Assembly: GCA_021234155.1 (NCBI GenBank)
Contig: JAJEKV010000107.1
Span: forward strand, 1,072,415-1,136,414
Source: Isoetes taiwanensis
Lineage: Eukaryota; Streptophyta; Lycopodiopsida; Isoetales; Isoetaceae
Reading direction: 5' to 3'
DNA: 64,000 nucleotides
Each line of letters opens with the position of its first letter. Positions within the stretch are counted from its first letter, which is position 1. Positions 24,601 through 36,907 of the stretch are shown here, one piece after another. Below the pieces are notes generated by a model that saw nothing but the letters and a program-made list of their open reading frames with translations, made no database searches and was not told the origin of the DNA. Both the position numbers and the translations under genes were made by a program.

Positions 24601-25561
24601 TTGTAACGTGGAAGACAGTAAAGAAGCATTCTGCGACAAGTGAAAGCTCCGGAATGAAATGCCGGATAGAAATGCTGGATAGAAATGCCGGAACAGCCGT
24701 TCTTGAAGCTCGTCACAGAACAAAATTTTTTCAGAAACATTCTTGGATTTGAAACATGCCACGTGGCGCCGCGCTATTAGTGTTCTTGAATGTCGATCAA
24801 ATGACAGTCCACTAGATTATGCCATTTGGCATGTGGCGTGGCAATACAATTGTATTCATGGCCTTTAGGCCCCTCTGTCTTATATTTAGCTTAATATTAT
24901 TGGGCCATGTAGGAAAATAAGTCACCATAGTTTTTCCACTGCACAATTTAAGACATGTCTTAAATGGGTTCCGTACAAGTTGAGTGGAGCATTTTATTCC
25001 GGGGGAAACCCCCCGCCACAAAATAAGGTATGCATTTCTATCCTATCACAGGGCTGCTCTGCCGGATCTTTAGGGTGTCATAAAAAAGAGTAAACAGGTC
25101 GAGCCGTGACTGGAATGGATCGTCGACAGTTTGAAGATTGGAATGGTTGATTGAATCGTTGAGGCCAAAGGCCATACTTTATAAATAGCAAGAATCGGAT
25201 TTGCATTGACAGGTCGAATTGCAGGTCGGATTGCCCTTCGGATTTGCATTGACAGGTCGAATTTGGTGTTGCAAATCGGCCTTGTAGAAGGTAATTGGTG
25301 TTTGTTCTTGGAAATAGGCCTTGTTTCTTTGCAGCTTTAGGTTGGAATGGGCAATAGGGACGGAATCTGCAGTAGGGCTGGAATGGGTTCATCTCCGATT
25401 ATGTCAATAGGGATGGAATCTGCAGTAGTGCTGGAATGGGTCGTTGCTCATTCTGATCTCTATTCTGCCCAAGCTTAGTTCCTATCTCATCGTTATTTCC
25501 AGGTCTATATTTCGCAATAGTTCTTCTGTAAATCAAGAACCCAGGTCTTTATGCCTCGCAG

Positions 25562-25789
25562 TTGTTCTTCTGTAAATCAAGAACCCAGGACCAGTTCATG
25601 TATTTCGGCCCAGGTCTTTATGCCTCTGCTTACAGAGTTAACCCTAACAATAATACAGACGAGTATTTCTGGGAAGCTCCAAGCCAATACTACCCTGTAG
25701 ATCCAACCCTGTTCAGCAACTCAGGCATAGCATTCAAGCCGTTGCATAGACTATTTTCAGAAGGCCGGATCAGGAAAACTACCGAGTAG
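25562..25789 (+). other. Coding-like cargo inside Harbinger-like element 1, unidentified
   Basis: An uninterrupted 75-codon frame has non-repetitive composition (YFGPGLYASAYRVNP, EYFWEAPSQYYPVDP). The sister element at 29,107 has no counterpart here. I do not recognise the family. It may be a captured exon, since it sits inside a non-autonomous element, but this rests on composition only. Confidence 0.35.
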
Positions 25790-25911
25790 TGGAAAACTAA
25801 ATTTATGAGACATGTCTTATATTATAAGACACCTCTTATAATCAAGCCATGGAAAACTAATCTTTTTAAGACATGCCACAAAAATGACGTGGCACCTAAA
25901 ATGCTGTCTTA

Positions 25912-28900
25912 TCACTCATATATAAGTCGGTTTCATTTTTTGTTTGAAGGTATTTATTTCTTCGCTATTTTGTTTGAAGCTATTTGGTCTTGATTAACGT
26001 ATCTAGAAACAATAAAGACAATGACCCAAAATTCTTGCACCACGGGCTTTCCCTGTTTCTTGCTTTCTGTAGCTATATGACCCTCTGGTGACTGATTTTT
26101 CGCTTTTGGAGTTCGGATTATCCCCGCACGGGGATGAATTCGCCGATCTTGGGCCTGTTTGTGGTGCTTGAGGCGTTGTTTGAATGCCATTGGGTCCATT
26201 TGTTGCTTGATTTTTGTTGCAACGGCAAAGCTCGACCTATTGCTTTGTGGATTCAAAGACAAAAATCCTACAAAGTGGTGTGGTTGCGGGGATGATTGGG
26301 ACCGCGACTCTGAGAGGTCTATGATTCTGCACCAAGAAATGGGAGATTAGCCTACAAGCATTATTCGGTGGATAATCTCTACAAAACAACAATCGGCCCA
26401 GGCGTGGTGGCATTCAAAGGGGTTATGTATTGCACAACCCAATGCCCATGGAATTCCCACAAAATCGTGGCATAGACAATCGTGAGAATCAACTTGGTCC
26501 AAAATCATAAAGAAAATGGGAAGAATCTGCGGGTTTCCGCCATATTGAGCCATGGAAGCATCTTCATGGTGGGTAGTAGTTAAGAGCGGATGTGGAATCG
26601 CCGATCTTTCTTATCGTGAGTTAAATAAATAACATTGTGAGGTTTTCTCCATCGTGAGTTTGGGTTATACCTACGCTTAGCACGCTTTTTTGTCGGGGCA
26701 AGAACTTGCTTCGGAGCATATTTAGTTCTCGGGTCCGCAATGGTGTTTGGAGGGGTGGAATAATCTGCGGTGGAGATCCTAAAGGCACCATAGGCGAAGC
26801 TTGGGTTCTCGCTCAACAGGGGAAGACATCGATTTTATGTGTTCCATTTCTTACGCTTGCTTTCTTCATTTTGATTTGCCACTTCAAGCCATAGCCGGTG
26901 TGTTAGAATGTATTTGGAAACAAGGAATGGATGAAGCCGTGTCGGGAACTAATTTAAAAGCAGAATTTTCCGAGATGGAGAGTCCGGCTCTTAGAAAAAG
27001 GGCATCAATGGCTGGATTTTTAGCCAGGAGGTTTAATGCATTCGCAAGTTAGCGATTTCAAAAGCTTCGCCGATTTATTAACCAACAAATTGAAGTTTTA
27101 CTCAGCAAGCCTTTGTCCGATGCGGACAATTTCTCAGTGCTGGTTTTCAAGCTCGAGGCTTTCAAAATTTAAGATTTTGCTCGTTTTGTGGTCCGAAATT
27201 AAATTTACTGCTTTTATCATTTTTGCAATGAATGTCGATAGATGCTTGGATGGACTCGGCCGCTTTGCAAAAGATGCTTTGACGTCTTAAATGCAAGATC
27301 TTTCCCACCTTAAGCTTGAATATTGTTGTCCCTAAAGCTTGGCTTCAAATGCATGCCATAAATTTTGAAGGTATGAATACCCAATCTGAGACTTGATAGA
27401 AAATTAATCCATCTTGCCAGAGTATGGTTCTTGAACGCAAGAACAACCTTATGTTGGAGATTGTTTGTACAATGCTGACGAGCTCTTTTTTTTCTTTTGC
27501 TTGGATCTTGCTTGGACATATGCATTGCATTGACATGTTTTTTGTTTTCCGTGCATAGACAATCAAAGCATAAAGGTGCATGATACAGATAGAGAGTTAG
27601 CAAATAATGGATGTAGTAGCATCACGTTTGGAGGTCAATTAGAGGTATGTAGCTTATCATTGTGACATTTAAAAGTATTTGTTGCATTATCTTGCTTTAT
27701 ATATGGCTCTGCACAACCAAAGCATAATAGATATCTATTTGTTGTTACGTATATAAGTCCATTTTTTGACTAACCTTTCTTTGTACTCAAGTCGCGTTAG
27801 TTTTTTTAAACTTAATTTTGCATTCTTAGTTTGTCATGAGATAGTGAGATTGGCATCTATATTCTCATTAATCTGATGTGCAATAGTGCTTGGAGATGTC
27901 TAGCACATGTCTAGAATGTCAATCCATGGATGCTTTTCTCATGCTTTAAGCTTAGGCTAAACTTTGAGAGTATTTGATTGTGCAAATGCTCTAGACATTA
28001 TTGATGTTCTTTCTTTGTGTTTGAATTTTTGCTCTTATTTGTTGGAACTTAATTTTGCATTCTTAGTATCTCGTGAGCGAGTTAATGAGCTTGGCATTAA
28101 ACTTCTCTTCTTGTGTTTGTGTGGCGCATGGATGGTAGAGTTATCTTGGGTTAATCTTGGCACGTTCTAGAGGATTTGGATTTGTTTCTATTGGGAATAA
28201 GCGGGTAATATGCTTTTAGGAAGTTGTTTCTCTATGGCTTTTCAAAGTTTATACACCATATAGTTCTTTATTACAATGTATGGTTGAAATCTCTTTTTAG
28301 TCCTCCCAGATATTCCCTTGAATCCGGTCCTATTAGGTGATGGTTGTTAAAGAATATTATCGACTTGATTAATTCTTATCAAGAAGAAGGGATAACTTGG
28401 AAAATGTTTTATGTAGAGATAAAAAATGTATATGTATGGGGATGGAAGCGAAGCTACAATCTTTGGTTAGCCAACATGCTAGTTAGCCAACATGGTGGTT
28501 GTGCTCGGTTTTGGTCCTTGATATCTTATGACCATGTATACCGATCTATAGTTCTTTGCTATGGACACTTGGTTTACAAAAATATCTAACGCTTTTTCAA
28601 AAATAAAAGCGTGCATTCAGATTTAGCTTTTACCAATCCAATTTATAACCCTTGGAAATTTTGAGTTTTTTAAAGGATTGATCACGTAGACATTATTTTT
28701 TCTATTTAATTGAGTGCACAAAACTAAATCAACCACAACTATTCTAATTCTAGCAATGAGTGAGTCGTGAGGAGATAAATGTTAAGCTAGGGGGATAAAG
28801 AGATTATTATAGAAAATAATGGGCTACAAATTTATGAACTGGGTCCCATCGGCTAAGTGGCGAGCTGCCCAGTAAGATAGGTATTTTGGTAGGGGGAATG

Positions 28901-29057
28901 TCCCTGGGTAGGACATTACGCGGGCACTGAACACAAGACAAAGAAATGATGATTCAAATTGTGCATGTTCTAGCGTGTATTGTGCATGTTCGTGTATAGG
29001 CGAAAGTTGGGGAAGAAGCGTTGGCGGCGGCCGATAGGCGCGCTAATAAGTTTCTTG
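25912..29057 (+). mobile_element. 3.1-kb Helitron-like element H2 (5'-TC...CTTG-3')
   Basis: It interrupts Harbinger-like element 1. Left junction TGTCTTA|TCACTCATATATAAG; right junction AAGTTTCTTG|TAATTATAAGACAGCC. Closing the gap gives TGTCTTATAATTATAAGACAG, which aligns with the uninterrupted sister at 30,201-30,222 (TGTCTTATAAAAATGTGACAG). The insertion is between A and T, with 5' TC. The last 15 bases closely match the end of H1. The interior (25,960-29,000) has short open frames, for instance 26,801-27,052, none recognised. Confidence 0.65.
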
Positions 29058-29106
29058 TAATTATAAGACAGCCATATTTTGAGTCAGCCGTGGAAAAAGG
29101 GCCTTA

Positions 29107-30253
29107 GGCCCTTTTACCACAATACTGATGTCTTATATTTATCACGATATCATTGGGCCACCTAAGCATAAAAGACACGTTAGTTTTTCCATTGGAACTT
29201 TTAAGACATGTCCTAAAGAGAGGCCGTACAGATCTGGAGTCTTATTTTCTTCCGGGGAAACCCCCTGCGATAAAATAAACCAGGCAAACCTATCCAATCA
29301 CAACGTCTCTTTGCCTAAAATTTAGGATGTAAAAAAGAAAGATCTGGACTGGAATCGCTGGAATCTGCAATGCCCCGAACTGCAATCGCTGGAATCGAAT
29401 TGAAGCATTTGCTGGAACGACATGGTTGCTTTGAAGCATGGAACGACATGGTTGCTTCATTTCATTCATTGTGCCGTTGCTGGAATGGATTTGAAGCATC
29501 TGATTGTGCCTTCATTGCTGCAGGTCGGATTGGTTGCCACAGAACGAAATTTGCAGGTCGGATTGGTTGCCACAGGCCGAAAATTTTGCAGGTCGATTTT
29601 CTTGAGCTCCATTTTTGTCGCTCCATTTTGTTGCTGCTCATTTTTATTGAGCTTGATTTTGTTGCTGCAGGTGGATTCTTAACATGGGAGATTTGCAGCA
29701 GGTACATGCTATGGTCGAAATTGAAGTAGGTAGAATCAAACACGGCAAGAAGCGAGCTGCACTCAGTAGGCCAGGTAAAAATCCATGAAAATTTCAGCAT
29801 CCTAATAATCTGCTTCCTTTGGAGCACAGTTTGACCACGGAAGAATCAGGTTTTGGCAAGACCTTTGTCCTTTTCAAAATAGATCCAGTAGGATTTTCGC
29901 ATCTTCGAGTGTAAAGGAAATGAAAATGCATCGATAGAGCTTGATCAAGAACAAGACATCCGTCCGATATATTTTTTAGAATCAGTTCCAAGTCTTGAGT
30001 TCTGCTTTTTGCTGCTTCAAAATCTAAGGGGTAAGCAGAAAGCTCTTCCCGTAAAATTGCAGAAGAAGCAGAATGTGAAAACCCTACATTATAAGACATG
30101 TCTCATATTCATAGGATATGTCTTATATTTGAGTAATAGAAAATTATCTTTTACGACGTGTCTTATGTATGACATGGAGCTTACATGGAGCTCAAAACGG
30201 TGTCTTATAAAAATGTGACAGCCATAAAATAAGACTGTTGTGGAAAAAGGGCC
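29107..30253. mobile_element. PIF/Harbinger-like element 2
   Basis: Ends are GGCCCTTTTACCACAA and, inverted, GGCCCTTTTTCCACAA. TTA flanks both sides (29,104-29,106 and 30,254-30,256), the left one shared with element 1, so the two sit head-to-tail with one TTA between. It has the same subterminal AAGACATGTC motifs. The middle differs from element 1: a minus-strand coding-like frame lies at about 29,794-30,081 (NISDGCLVLDQALSMHFHF), unidentified. No transposase. Confidence 0.65.
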
Positions 30254-30583
30254 TTAGGGCTAGATTGGACATCGACTTTAGGCCCAGATTCCATTCTGAA
30301 CTTGTCATCACTTATGTTTTGGGTTGCGAAGGGGAATCCCGCTACCTGTTGTGAGGAATGATGAATATGCCATCAATATCCGCATTGTATGGCGAGATAG
30401 TTGCATGGGATGGAATATAGAAAAGAATATGCATAGGCAACGGTCGAGGGAGAAGGTGAGCAACCAAAGCATAATACTTTCTAAACCAAGCTCTATGGAG
30501 TCCGAGTGCTACTATCGACCGGCATGCAAGGGAAAGAGCACATGCAATGAAGCAGAAGCATCGGAGGATGGGCAAAAGAATCA

Positions 30584-30810
30584 ATATTGTTAATTTGGAA
30601 TTTTCCGGTCTTGAGAAAAACTTTTTGGATTTATTTTTAGGTGATTTCTCTAAGGTTTTGGGGCTTTTTTGGCCGGGTTAAAAACCAGATAGTCCATTTA
30701 AAATGTTTTTGGGGTGGGGTGTCCTCTTTTTCGGCCGCCCGTAACTGCCATTAACACTCCATTTTCCGGCCGAAAAGTGATTTTTGAACCGGAAACTTTG
30801 TAACCCCTTT
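30584..30810 (+). repeat. Dispersed repeat plus Helitron-type 5' end
   Basis: Bases 30,584-30,680 resemble 35,603-35,710 (TTGTTAATTTGG(A/G)ATTTTC). From 30,693 the sequence TCCATTTAAAATGTTTTTGG, then GGTGGGGTG and CACTCCATTTTCCGGCC, matches the 5' end of the Helitron candidate at 7,291. A matching 3' end was not found. Confidence 0.5.
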
Positions 30811-31837
30811 TTTTCACTTTTTGGGTTGCCCGTAGAGGGCAACCCTTTTGGGGAGTATGGGGCAATATCGGATAAAGGGCGCGATTGAAGAATGTTGTAG
30901 CATATTAGTCATCGGCAATTTGTGGACTTTGGGATTTGAGGACCCCTCGATACACTTAAACGCGTGGATTTTAGACGAAACTTGGCGAAGGGTGGGGATG
31001 TGGTCGGCAGATCTCGAGGTCCAAGCCCGTCGGCCCGTGATAATAAAATACCGAGGGGACGGATTTGGAGTAAGCCGCTATGGAGTTTAGGGTTGAGAAT
31101 CAAGCATTGGACAAAAGATCTCTACAAATTTGGATACCATACGAGGTTCGGGAAAGCTTTTGGCTCTGGGGCTCGTGATGGGCGGTCCTCAGGTGGATTT
31201 TCGGCGTCATTCTTTGTTGCATAGGGATCATTGAGCTTTGGTGTTTCCGGTTCGCGAATGAGCTTTTCCTCGAGGTTTTAGTAAAGTGAACCATAAAGGG
31301 TTTTCTTCGGGCAAGCTTCCGGAATCTCCAAGGTTTCCTCAGAATAAACTTATCACACGGTTTTCGGCTGATCGGACAAAATACCTAGGCAAGATGTTTT
31401 GGCGTGTGGTGAGATTTCCATTACTTTCCCAAAAGCAAATCTGTTTCGTTTGCCATTTTCCGATCACATTTGCTTGTAAAGTTCATTTTGTTATCACTCG
31501 TTTGAAAACTTGGGTATGCATTTTGTTGGCCGAGATCTATGATTGAAGTTGGCTCATTTTTTTTTTTTTACGTTATGATGCAAATGGGAGAACAAATAGT
31601 GCTAAAAGTTGGCACAATTCTTTGACAATGAGCTGGTGGCTTAGATCTGATATCTTTCAAATCATTGGTATAAGTACAAGCGAGGATATGTGGCATTTGT
31701 AGTCTATATAGAGATTTCAATGTAGTTACTATGAATGATTTACGTGTGTTTTGTTCTTTGGAAGTTTATTTTTCTGTTTTACCATGTATGTGCAATGATG
31801 ATGGAGACATCTTGAACTGATTTTAGTTGTTTTTCAG

Positions 31838-32604
31838 GTGGATTCCATTCTTGATAAAGGTGTCTATACACTTGAGGAGCTTTTGGATGAAGAGCAAATA
31901 ATTCAAGAGTGTAAAGCCTCAAATAGTCGCCTTATTAACTTGTAAGTAGTTTTTTGTTCAAGAGCCAACTTGTGAATAAGCTTCCAGGGAGGGCAGGATC
32001 TTAAATTATGCTCCAGTCAGACAACACATTATGAAATATCCCCATATGTCTAAGAAAACAAAATATAAAAGACTGTATTTGGTTGAACACCAACAATGTC
32101 AGCTACCAGGGTATTATTAATCGTAATAGAGGATTTCATGTGTGGCCATTGCAGTTTTAAATTACAAACTACAATTACAGACCCTATAATCATTTATGCA
32201 CATGTGTAATTGTGAGCGTCTTTGGAACTGCTTTCCATGTTAAAATCAGGTTTTTTAAACATAGCATAGAAATGCATTTCATGCAACAAAATCTGGATGG
32301 TTTATACATTATTCAAAGTGGGCGTTTCCATGCATGGCATGGCCGTTGTTTTTATTCGACTGAAATCTTAAATTTGGGATGGGTTTATTATGTTACTGTT
32401 TTTATATTCTTTTGCCCTGATCTTCCTTGTCAGCATCTAAAAGCTCAAGAAATCCATCATTCCCACTTTTGCGAACTTGCTCGAACTTGCTCACAATATA
32501 ATTGATTTATGGGACTGCAGCTTTCGAGCTAAAGCACAAGTGCAACAAATGATACATTATGTCATTGACGAAGCGCCAGATGGTGCCGACAAACGGGCTT
32601 TCAA
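31838..32604 (+). pseudogene. Two exons of a SAPS-domain (PP6 regulatory subunit) gene, incomplete
   Basis: SAPS-domain proteins are regulatory subunits of the PP6/SIT4 phosphatase. Exon 31,838-31,941 follows TTTTTCAG. It reads VDSILDKGVYTLEELLDEEQ, then IIQECKASNSRLIN, and is followed by GTAAGT. After a 579-bp intron ending GACTGCAG, exon 32,521-32,604 reads FFRAKAQVQQMIHYVIDEAP, then DGADKRAFK, followed by GTAAAT. The family reads ILDKE.(F/Y)TLEELLDE..IIQECKALN.RLINFLR.(K/R)AQVEQL..YI.EE.P..A...RAFK, so both exons and the phase agree. A possible first exon, ATGTTTTGGCGTGTG at 31,394-31,408 before GTGAGA, gives MFWRV (family MFWR). The next expected exon (FPFI.CEIFTCEI) was not found by eye in the 11 kb downstream, so the gene is probably a fragment; a long intron is the alternative. 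Confidence 0.75.
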
Positions 32605-35108
32605 GTAAATTTTTAGTATTTGAGGACATTCCAGTCACCTTTAGGCCTTAATGTCACTTAATGCTACAACTAAGGTTTCAGTCAACAACAAACAAACAAT
32701 GTTCCAAGGAAAAGGCAATGAAAAGATCAAACATCTGGAAAATTTTGCATTACCTACGCCAGAGATTTGGTACAACTCAACAATTACCACCTTCTCATAA
32801 CAAACCCTTTGCTTTCTTTGACATGATAGTTTGTCTTAATAGTGATGCACTTGTGCCATGACATGGAGAAAACATGGCTCATGTCCTTGAAATTCATTAA
32901 GGTTCTTTGGCTTTGAATTAAAGGGCTACTATATTTCCTTTGCTCCTCTGTTTCTCAACGCGAATTCTCTATGGCTATGAAAAGCTTGCATGCACAACAA
33001 GGCATCTAAAATCACTTAACTGATTATGATGTCTGCCACAATAATAAAAAATAATTAAGATGGTTGTAACATAGTCTCCTCCTTACTGCATGTACCGTCT
33101 CATAGGTCAAGTTTGGCCTCCGCGGACGTTAAAATATACTTCCTTCCTTCCTTCCTTCCTAATATCAGATTACATTTCATGGACAACATATCTTGTCGTA
33201 TATAATAGTGTAGACCACGAGCACTTTTATGGATAGAACAACATTGACAATACTTCATCTCTGAGACCAACCCAAAAGCCACAATGAGAAATATAAATTC
33301 TAATTTTTTCATATTCATGAGCCGTAAAACAAAAACAACGGTTAGTTTGTGCAAAGACAAAAACCCCCAAAGCAAAGTTGGAGGCAATGGCTGCTCGACA
33401 TGTTTGTTACTTAGAGAAAATAGCTGGGGAGCTAATGTTACGTAAATAACAAACATTCATGTGTAACTAATGATCGGTCATATGGAATTTCACCCTTTAT
33501 TTCCCTAGCATCCATGATTATGAAAACAAAAGCATACTATGTTTTCTTTGATCGACACTACAACAACATCGATTTTACCACGTGCAAAATTATTGCAATC
33601 AATAAAAAATGACACGTAAGATTGATTCTTGTCACTTATGTAGTGATCACAATGATCACAATCTTGTTTACTTGTGGATGCATCAATGAATGGGTGTTCC
33701 AAGCGGGCAACCCATTGATCGTTAGCATCTTGTTCCTCTCGGTTTGTCGGCCCTTTTTAAACCCTAAACGTTTTTTTAGGCATGGCGATTCTTAAGTCCT
33801 CCTCTCGTAAGTGATGATTATGGCTTCTCGGAGGACAGATACGGATAAAGATGTGGAGGAGGCGATCCATGTTTTAAATCAATTTTAGCTCTTCTCTTGG
33901 CCGAGATCGGTTTACTGCTGATAGGTTAGACCCAATCTCGATTGGAATCGCTTACGCTTGAATATCGGCCTTTGAAGGCCACTTGATGTTGCTTCCGGCC
34001 ATTTGGAAGCAATCTGCTCTCCTTCTTTTTGTTCAAGCATATGCAAGATTAGAGGTGCAATGGAATGCGAGCTGTTTAAAGATCCTGGCAATCGATCTGG
34101 TCTGAAACTTGAAACTCTGGAGGAAAACTGGTTGGAGGAATTTTGGGACGCCAAGCATTTAGGTGAAACCATTTGTGGTTCTGTTTTTCTAAGTTTCTCA
34201 TTTACCTATACTCTGATTAGAGGTTTAGGAAGCTCTATCGAGTAGTAACATTCATTTTGTAACTTTCAAGCAAAGCGTTTTTTCTCCATAATATACCGTT
34301 TTCCTTGCTCATTACTCCTTTGAGAGGATTGCTGCCAAAATGAAATACCAGTCCAATGATTTACGAGGTTTTGATTTGGCGGAGGATCTTGACAACACAA
34401 TCCGCCGTCGGATTCATGCTCCCATGAATATAGCCCGGTAAAATACTTCCCCGAGTGCTTTCCATTGCCAATGGATTGTCATAAAACCTTATTCTTTGAT
34501 TTTGCATGTTGCGTTGCCAATACTGACTCTTTATTTTCGGCCTCAAAGCGTTAAAATAAAGGTCCCCATTTTCTATCCATATGAGGATTGCCTTAAACAA
34601 ACAATCCGGCGTTATTTGGGGGAGACCACGGTAAGTGCGGTTTTATAGGTGGTTACGCTTTTGTTATTTATTGGTATTCATAAAACCTTATTTTTTGAGC
34701 GGTAGCGTTGGCTCAATGAAAAATCTGCATATCCCCAACTATATGAGGAGCCTTGATAAGATTTTTTGCTTGTATGAAAAATTGCCTTCTTAAGCTCTAT
34801 CCAGATTTGAATGGATGCTCTACAAGCTTGGGCTGCCTAACCATAAACCCGTGAACAAGATGGGGCTTGCCTTCCGAACTTGGGATTCAGGAGTGCATGT
34901 CTTTTAGTTTGTTCTTAACTTGCGGCTTATAAGCAAGGGAAAGCTTTTTATTCGGCAGGTATTGCGTAATCAAAATACAAGAGGTGCACTTATGCTTTCA
35001 AAAGGAGTGTCTTTGCATGTTTTCAGCCTTTTTTGTATTTCTATCTTTGCGAAGAGACCATGTTACGGGTTTCTAACTCTCAAGTGTTGTTTTTCTTTTA
35101 CGGTGGCA
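32605..35108. other. No recognised gene; includes a CTTC microsatellite
   Basis: AT-rich sequence with only short open frames. A (CTTC)n run lies at about 33,130-33,157. The stretch at 33,780-34,250 has several short open frames but no family I recognise. Confidence 0.5.
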
Positions 35109-35603
35109 TAGTAGTATGATAGTAGTATGATGAGCGGAATTTTTGTTGGGAGAGCGGGGATAAGCGAGAACAAATCGATAATAACACGGACCTTTTCATA
35201 TTCTTCTTACATTTTTTGTAGTTATTCTAGGAGGCGGTTTCAGCTGCGCGGAATACAAAGTAGGGTCTCTCCTTTACGCTAATGTTCTCCTAGAATTGGG
35301 CGGGGATATTCTTGAAATGTTTAAGGTAATTAATCCTCATGAAACTCTCTATTAAAGATAATCCTTCATTGATTTCTTGATAAAATGTTATGGAGGACGC
35401 GTTTTGCTAATGGCGGTGATGCTAAATATCCATTTTGCTATGACACGGCATAAGAAATATTCGTTTTGACTTCCCTAGGCTTACGGAGCATCTTAATCCG
35501 CGAGGGCAAAACTTCGGTCGCGTAAGCGCAAAAGGATCGAGATGGTTGGAATGATTTGAAGTACCGAGAATGTGGTAAAGCATTTGGTTCTTATTCTTAT
35601 CTA
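35109..35603 (+). repeat. Fragment of repeat R starting at its 5' spacer
   Basis: Matches 2,357-2,850: the doubled TAGTAGTATGA, CATATTCTTCTTACATTTTT, TGTTCTCCTAGAATTGGGCG and TGGTAAAGCATTTGGTTC. It starts at the same base as the spacer at 2,357, supporting that point as a natural edge. Confidence 0.85.
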
Positions 35604-36547
35604 TCTACTTTGTTAATTTGGGATTTTCGACATGGCGAGAAAATGTTTTTGGAATTATTTGTTAATTGATTTCCTAAGGTTAGAGGGTAGTTTGGCTACC
35701 GAAATATTTCGATGATCCAAAAAAAAAAAAGTGATTTCAAGAATGAATTTCTAGGTGCGATGGATCATCTCGTTTCAAAATTTCTAATGAAGGGGTGGCA
35801 TCGAACACAATGACCGCGTATTTTCCGGGCAAAATGCATGGGGCTTTTCAATCGATCCTATCTTCTCCGTGGATCTATCCGGTAGTAGTAGGCGATGGCA
35901 TCTCCCATACATGCCGGATAACCCATATTCCGGATATTGTGTAAAGCCCGAATGCATAGATGCGGTCTAGAAGCCATGCAATTCCGGCCACTCCAATTGG
36001 TTTTTGCATAGCTTGGTATGATCACAAGTTCGGTGGTATCATGTCATTATAGAAGCTATAGTTTATAGTTGATAGTTGGAGCTCATGATACTCTTGATTC
36101 AAATTTACAAACTTCGTGTATTTTTGACCAGCTTTTTCTTTCGGAGAGTTGATTTCTTGTTGATTTTGTCTTTGGTGAATCTGTAGCAGTTTAAATAATA
36201 CGTATGACTTGATTTTGCACATGAAAATCACTCAAATTCATGGGTTTTGCCTTGCAATTGGCTTCTGCATAAGTAAATGTGTTTCAAGTCCAAATTATTC
36301 TTGAGATTTACCTCCTGATATGTACATTAGTCTTTGTATTTGTCTTGATGCTTGGCTTTAACAATCTCATAACACCATGTGAGCGGGGGCTTGAGTATGG
36401 GGGGACACTTTTTTCATAGACAAACAGAGTTACAGCTTATTTCCAGTTCTTTCCTACATGTACAGGTAAACCCCACTTCTAGACATGTTCCTTGCATATT
36501 TAATAATCTTATGGAATAATCTTATGATGCTTCTTACTTATATAGAG

Positions 36548-36820
36548 AATATGTAGCATTATAACAGGGGGGTTTTTTGTGATTTTATCGCTTTTTGGCA
36601 TGGTTTTCATATGATTTCATGGGCGTATTTCAAAAAATGTACTAATCATTACATCTAGAGTGTGCACTATATTTTATGTTTTAATTCCACTTTTGCAATG
36701 GTTTAGCCTCATATTTGTATAGTTTTTGTGTTGTCTAATTTTCCCTTGTAATTTTAATGGTGTAGATCAACTCTTTAGTTCGAGATCAAGGGCTCATAAT
36801 GGAAGCCAGCTTTTGCTCAT
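36548..36820 (+). repeat. Repeat shared with the start of the 4.1-kb segment
   Basis: ATGTAGCATTATAACAGGGG, then ATGTACTAAT, ACATCTAGAGTG and CAAGGGCTCA match 4,089-4,290 in order, with about 110 extra bases here. In both places decayed gene fragments follow within 1 kb on the same strand. Confidence 0.65.
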
Positions 36821-36907
36821 TTGTAATTACATGCGGACCTCGAGCTCTTTGTTTCTAGGGTAAGGCTTTCTTTTTGATTCACCGACAAAAGGAGCAGGGT
36901 GGGTTTG

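Larger units (their letters stand above)
24868..29103. mobile_element. PIF/Harbinger-like element 1, split by a Helitron
   Basis: It begins GGCCCCTCTGTCTTATATTT and ends GTGGAAAAAGGGCC. It is flanked by TTA at 24,865-24,867 and 29,104-29,106. GG-starting inverted ends with a TTA duplication are the PIF/Harbinger (Tourist) signature. Removing the Helitron at 25,912-29,057 leaves about 1.1 kb, close to the neighbouring copy. Both copies share a CCGGGG(G)AAACCCCC motif (24,997; 29,252) and repeated AAGACATGTCTTA motifs near the ends. No transposase. Confidence 0.6.
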
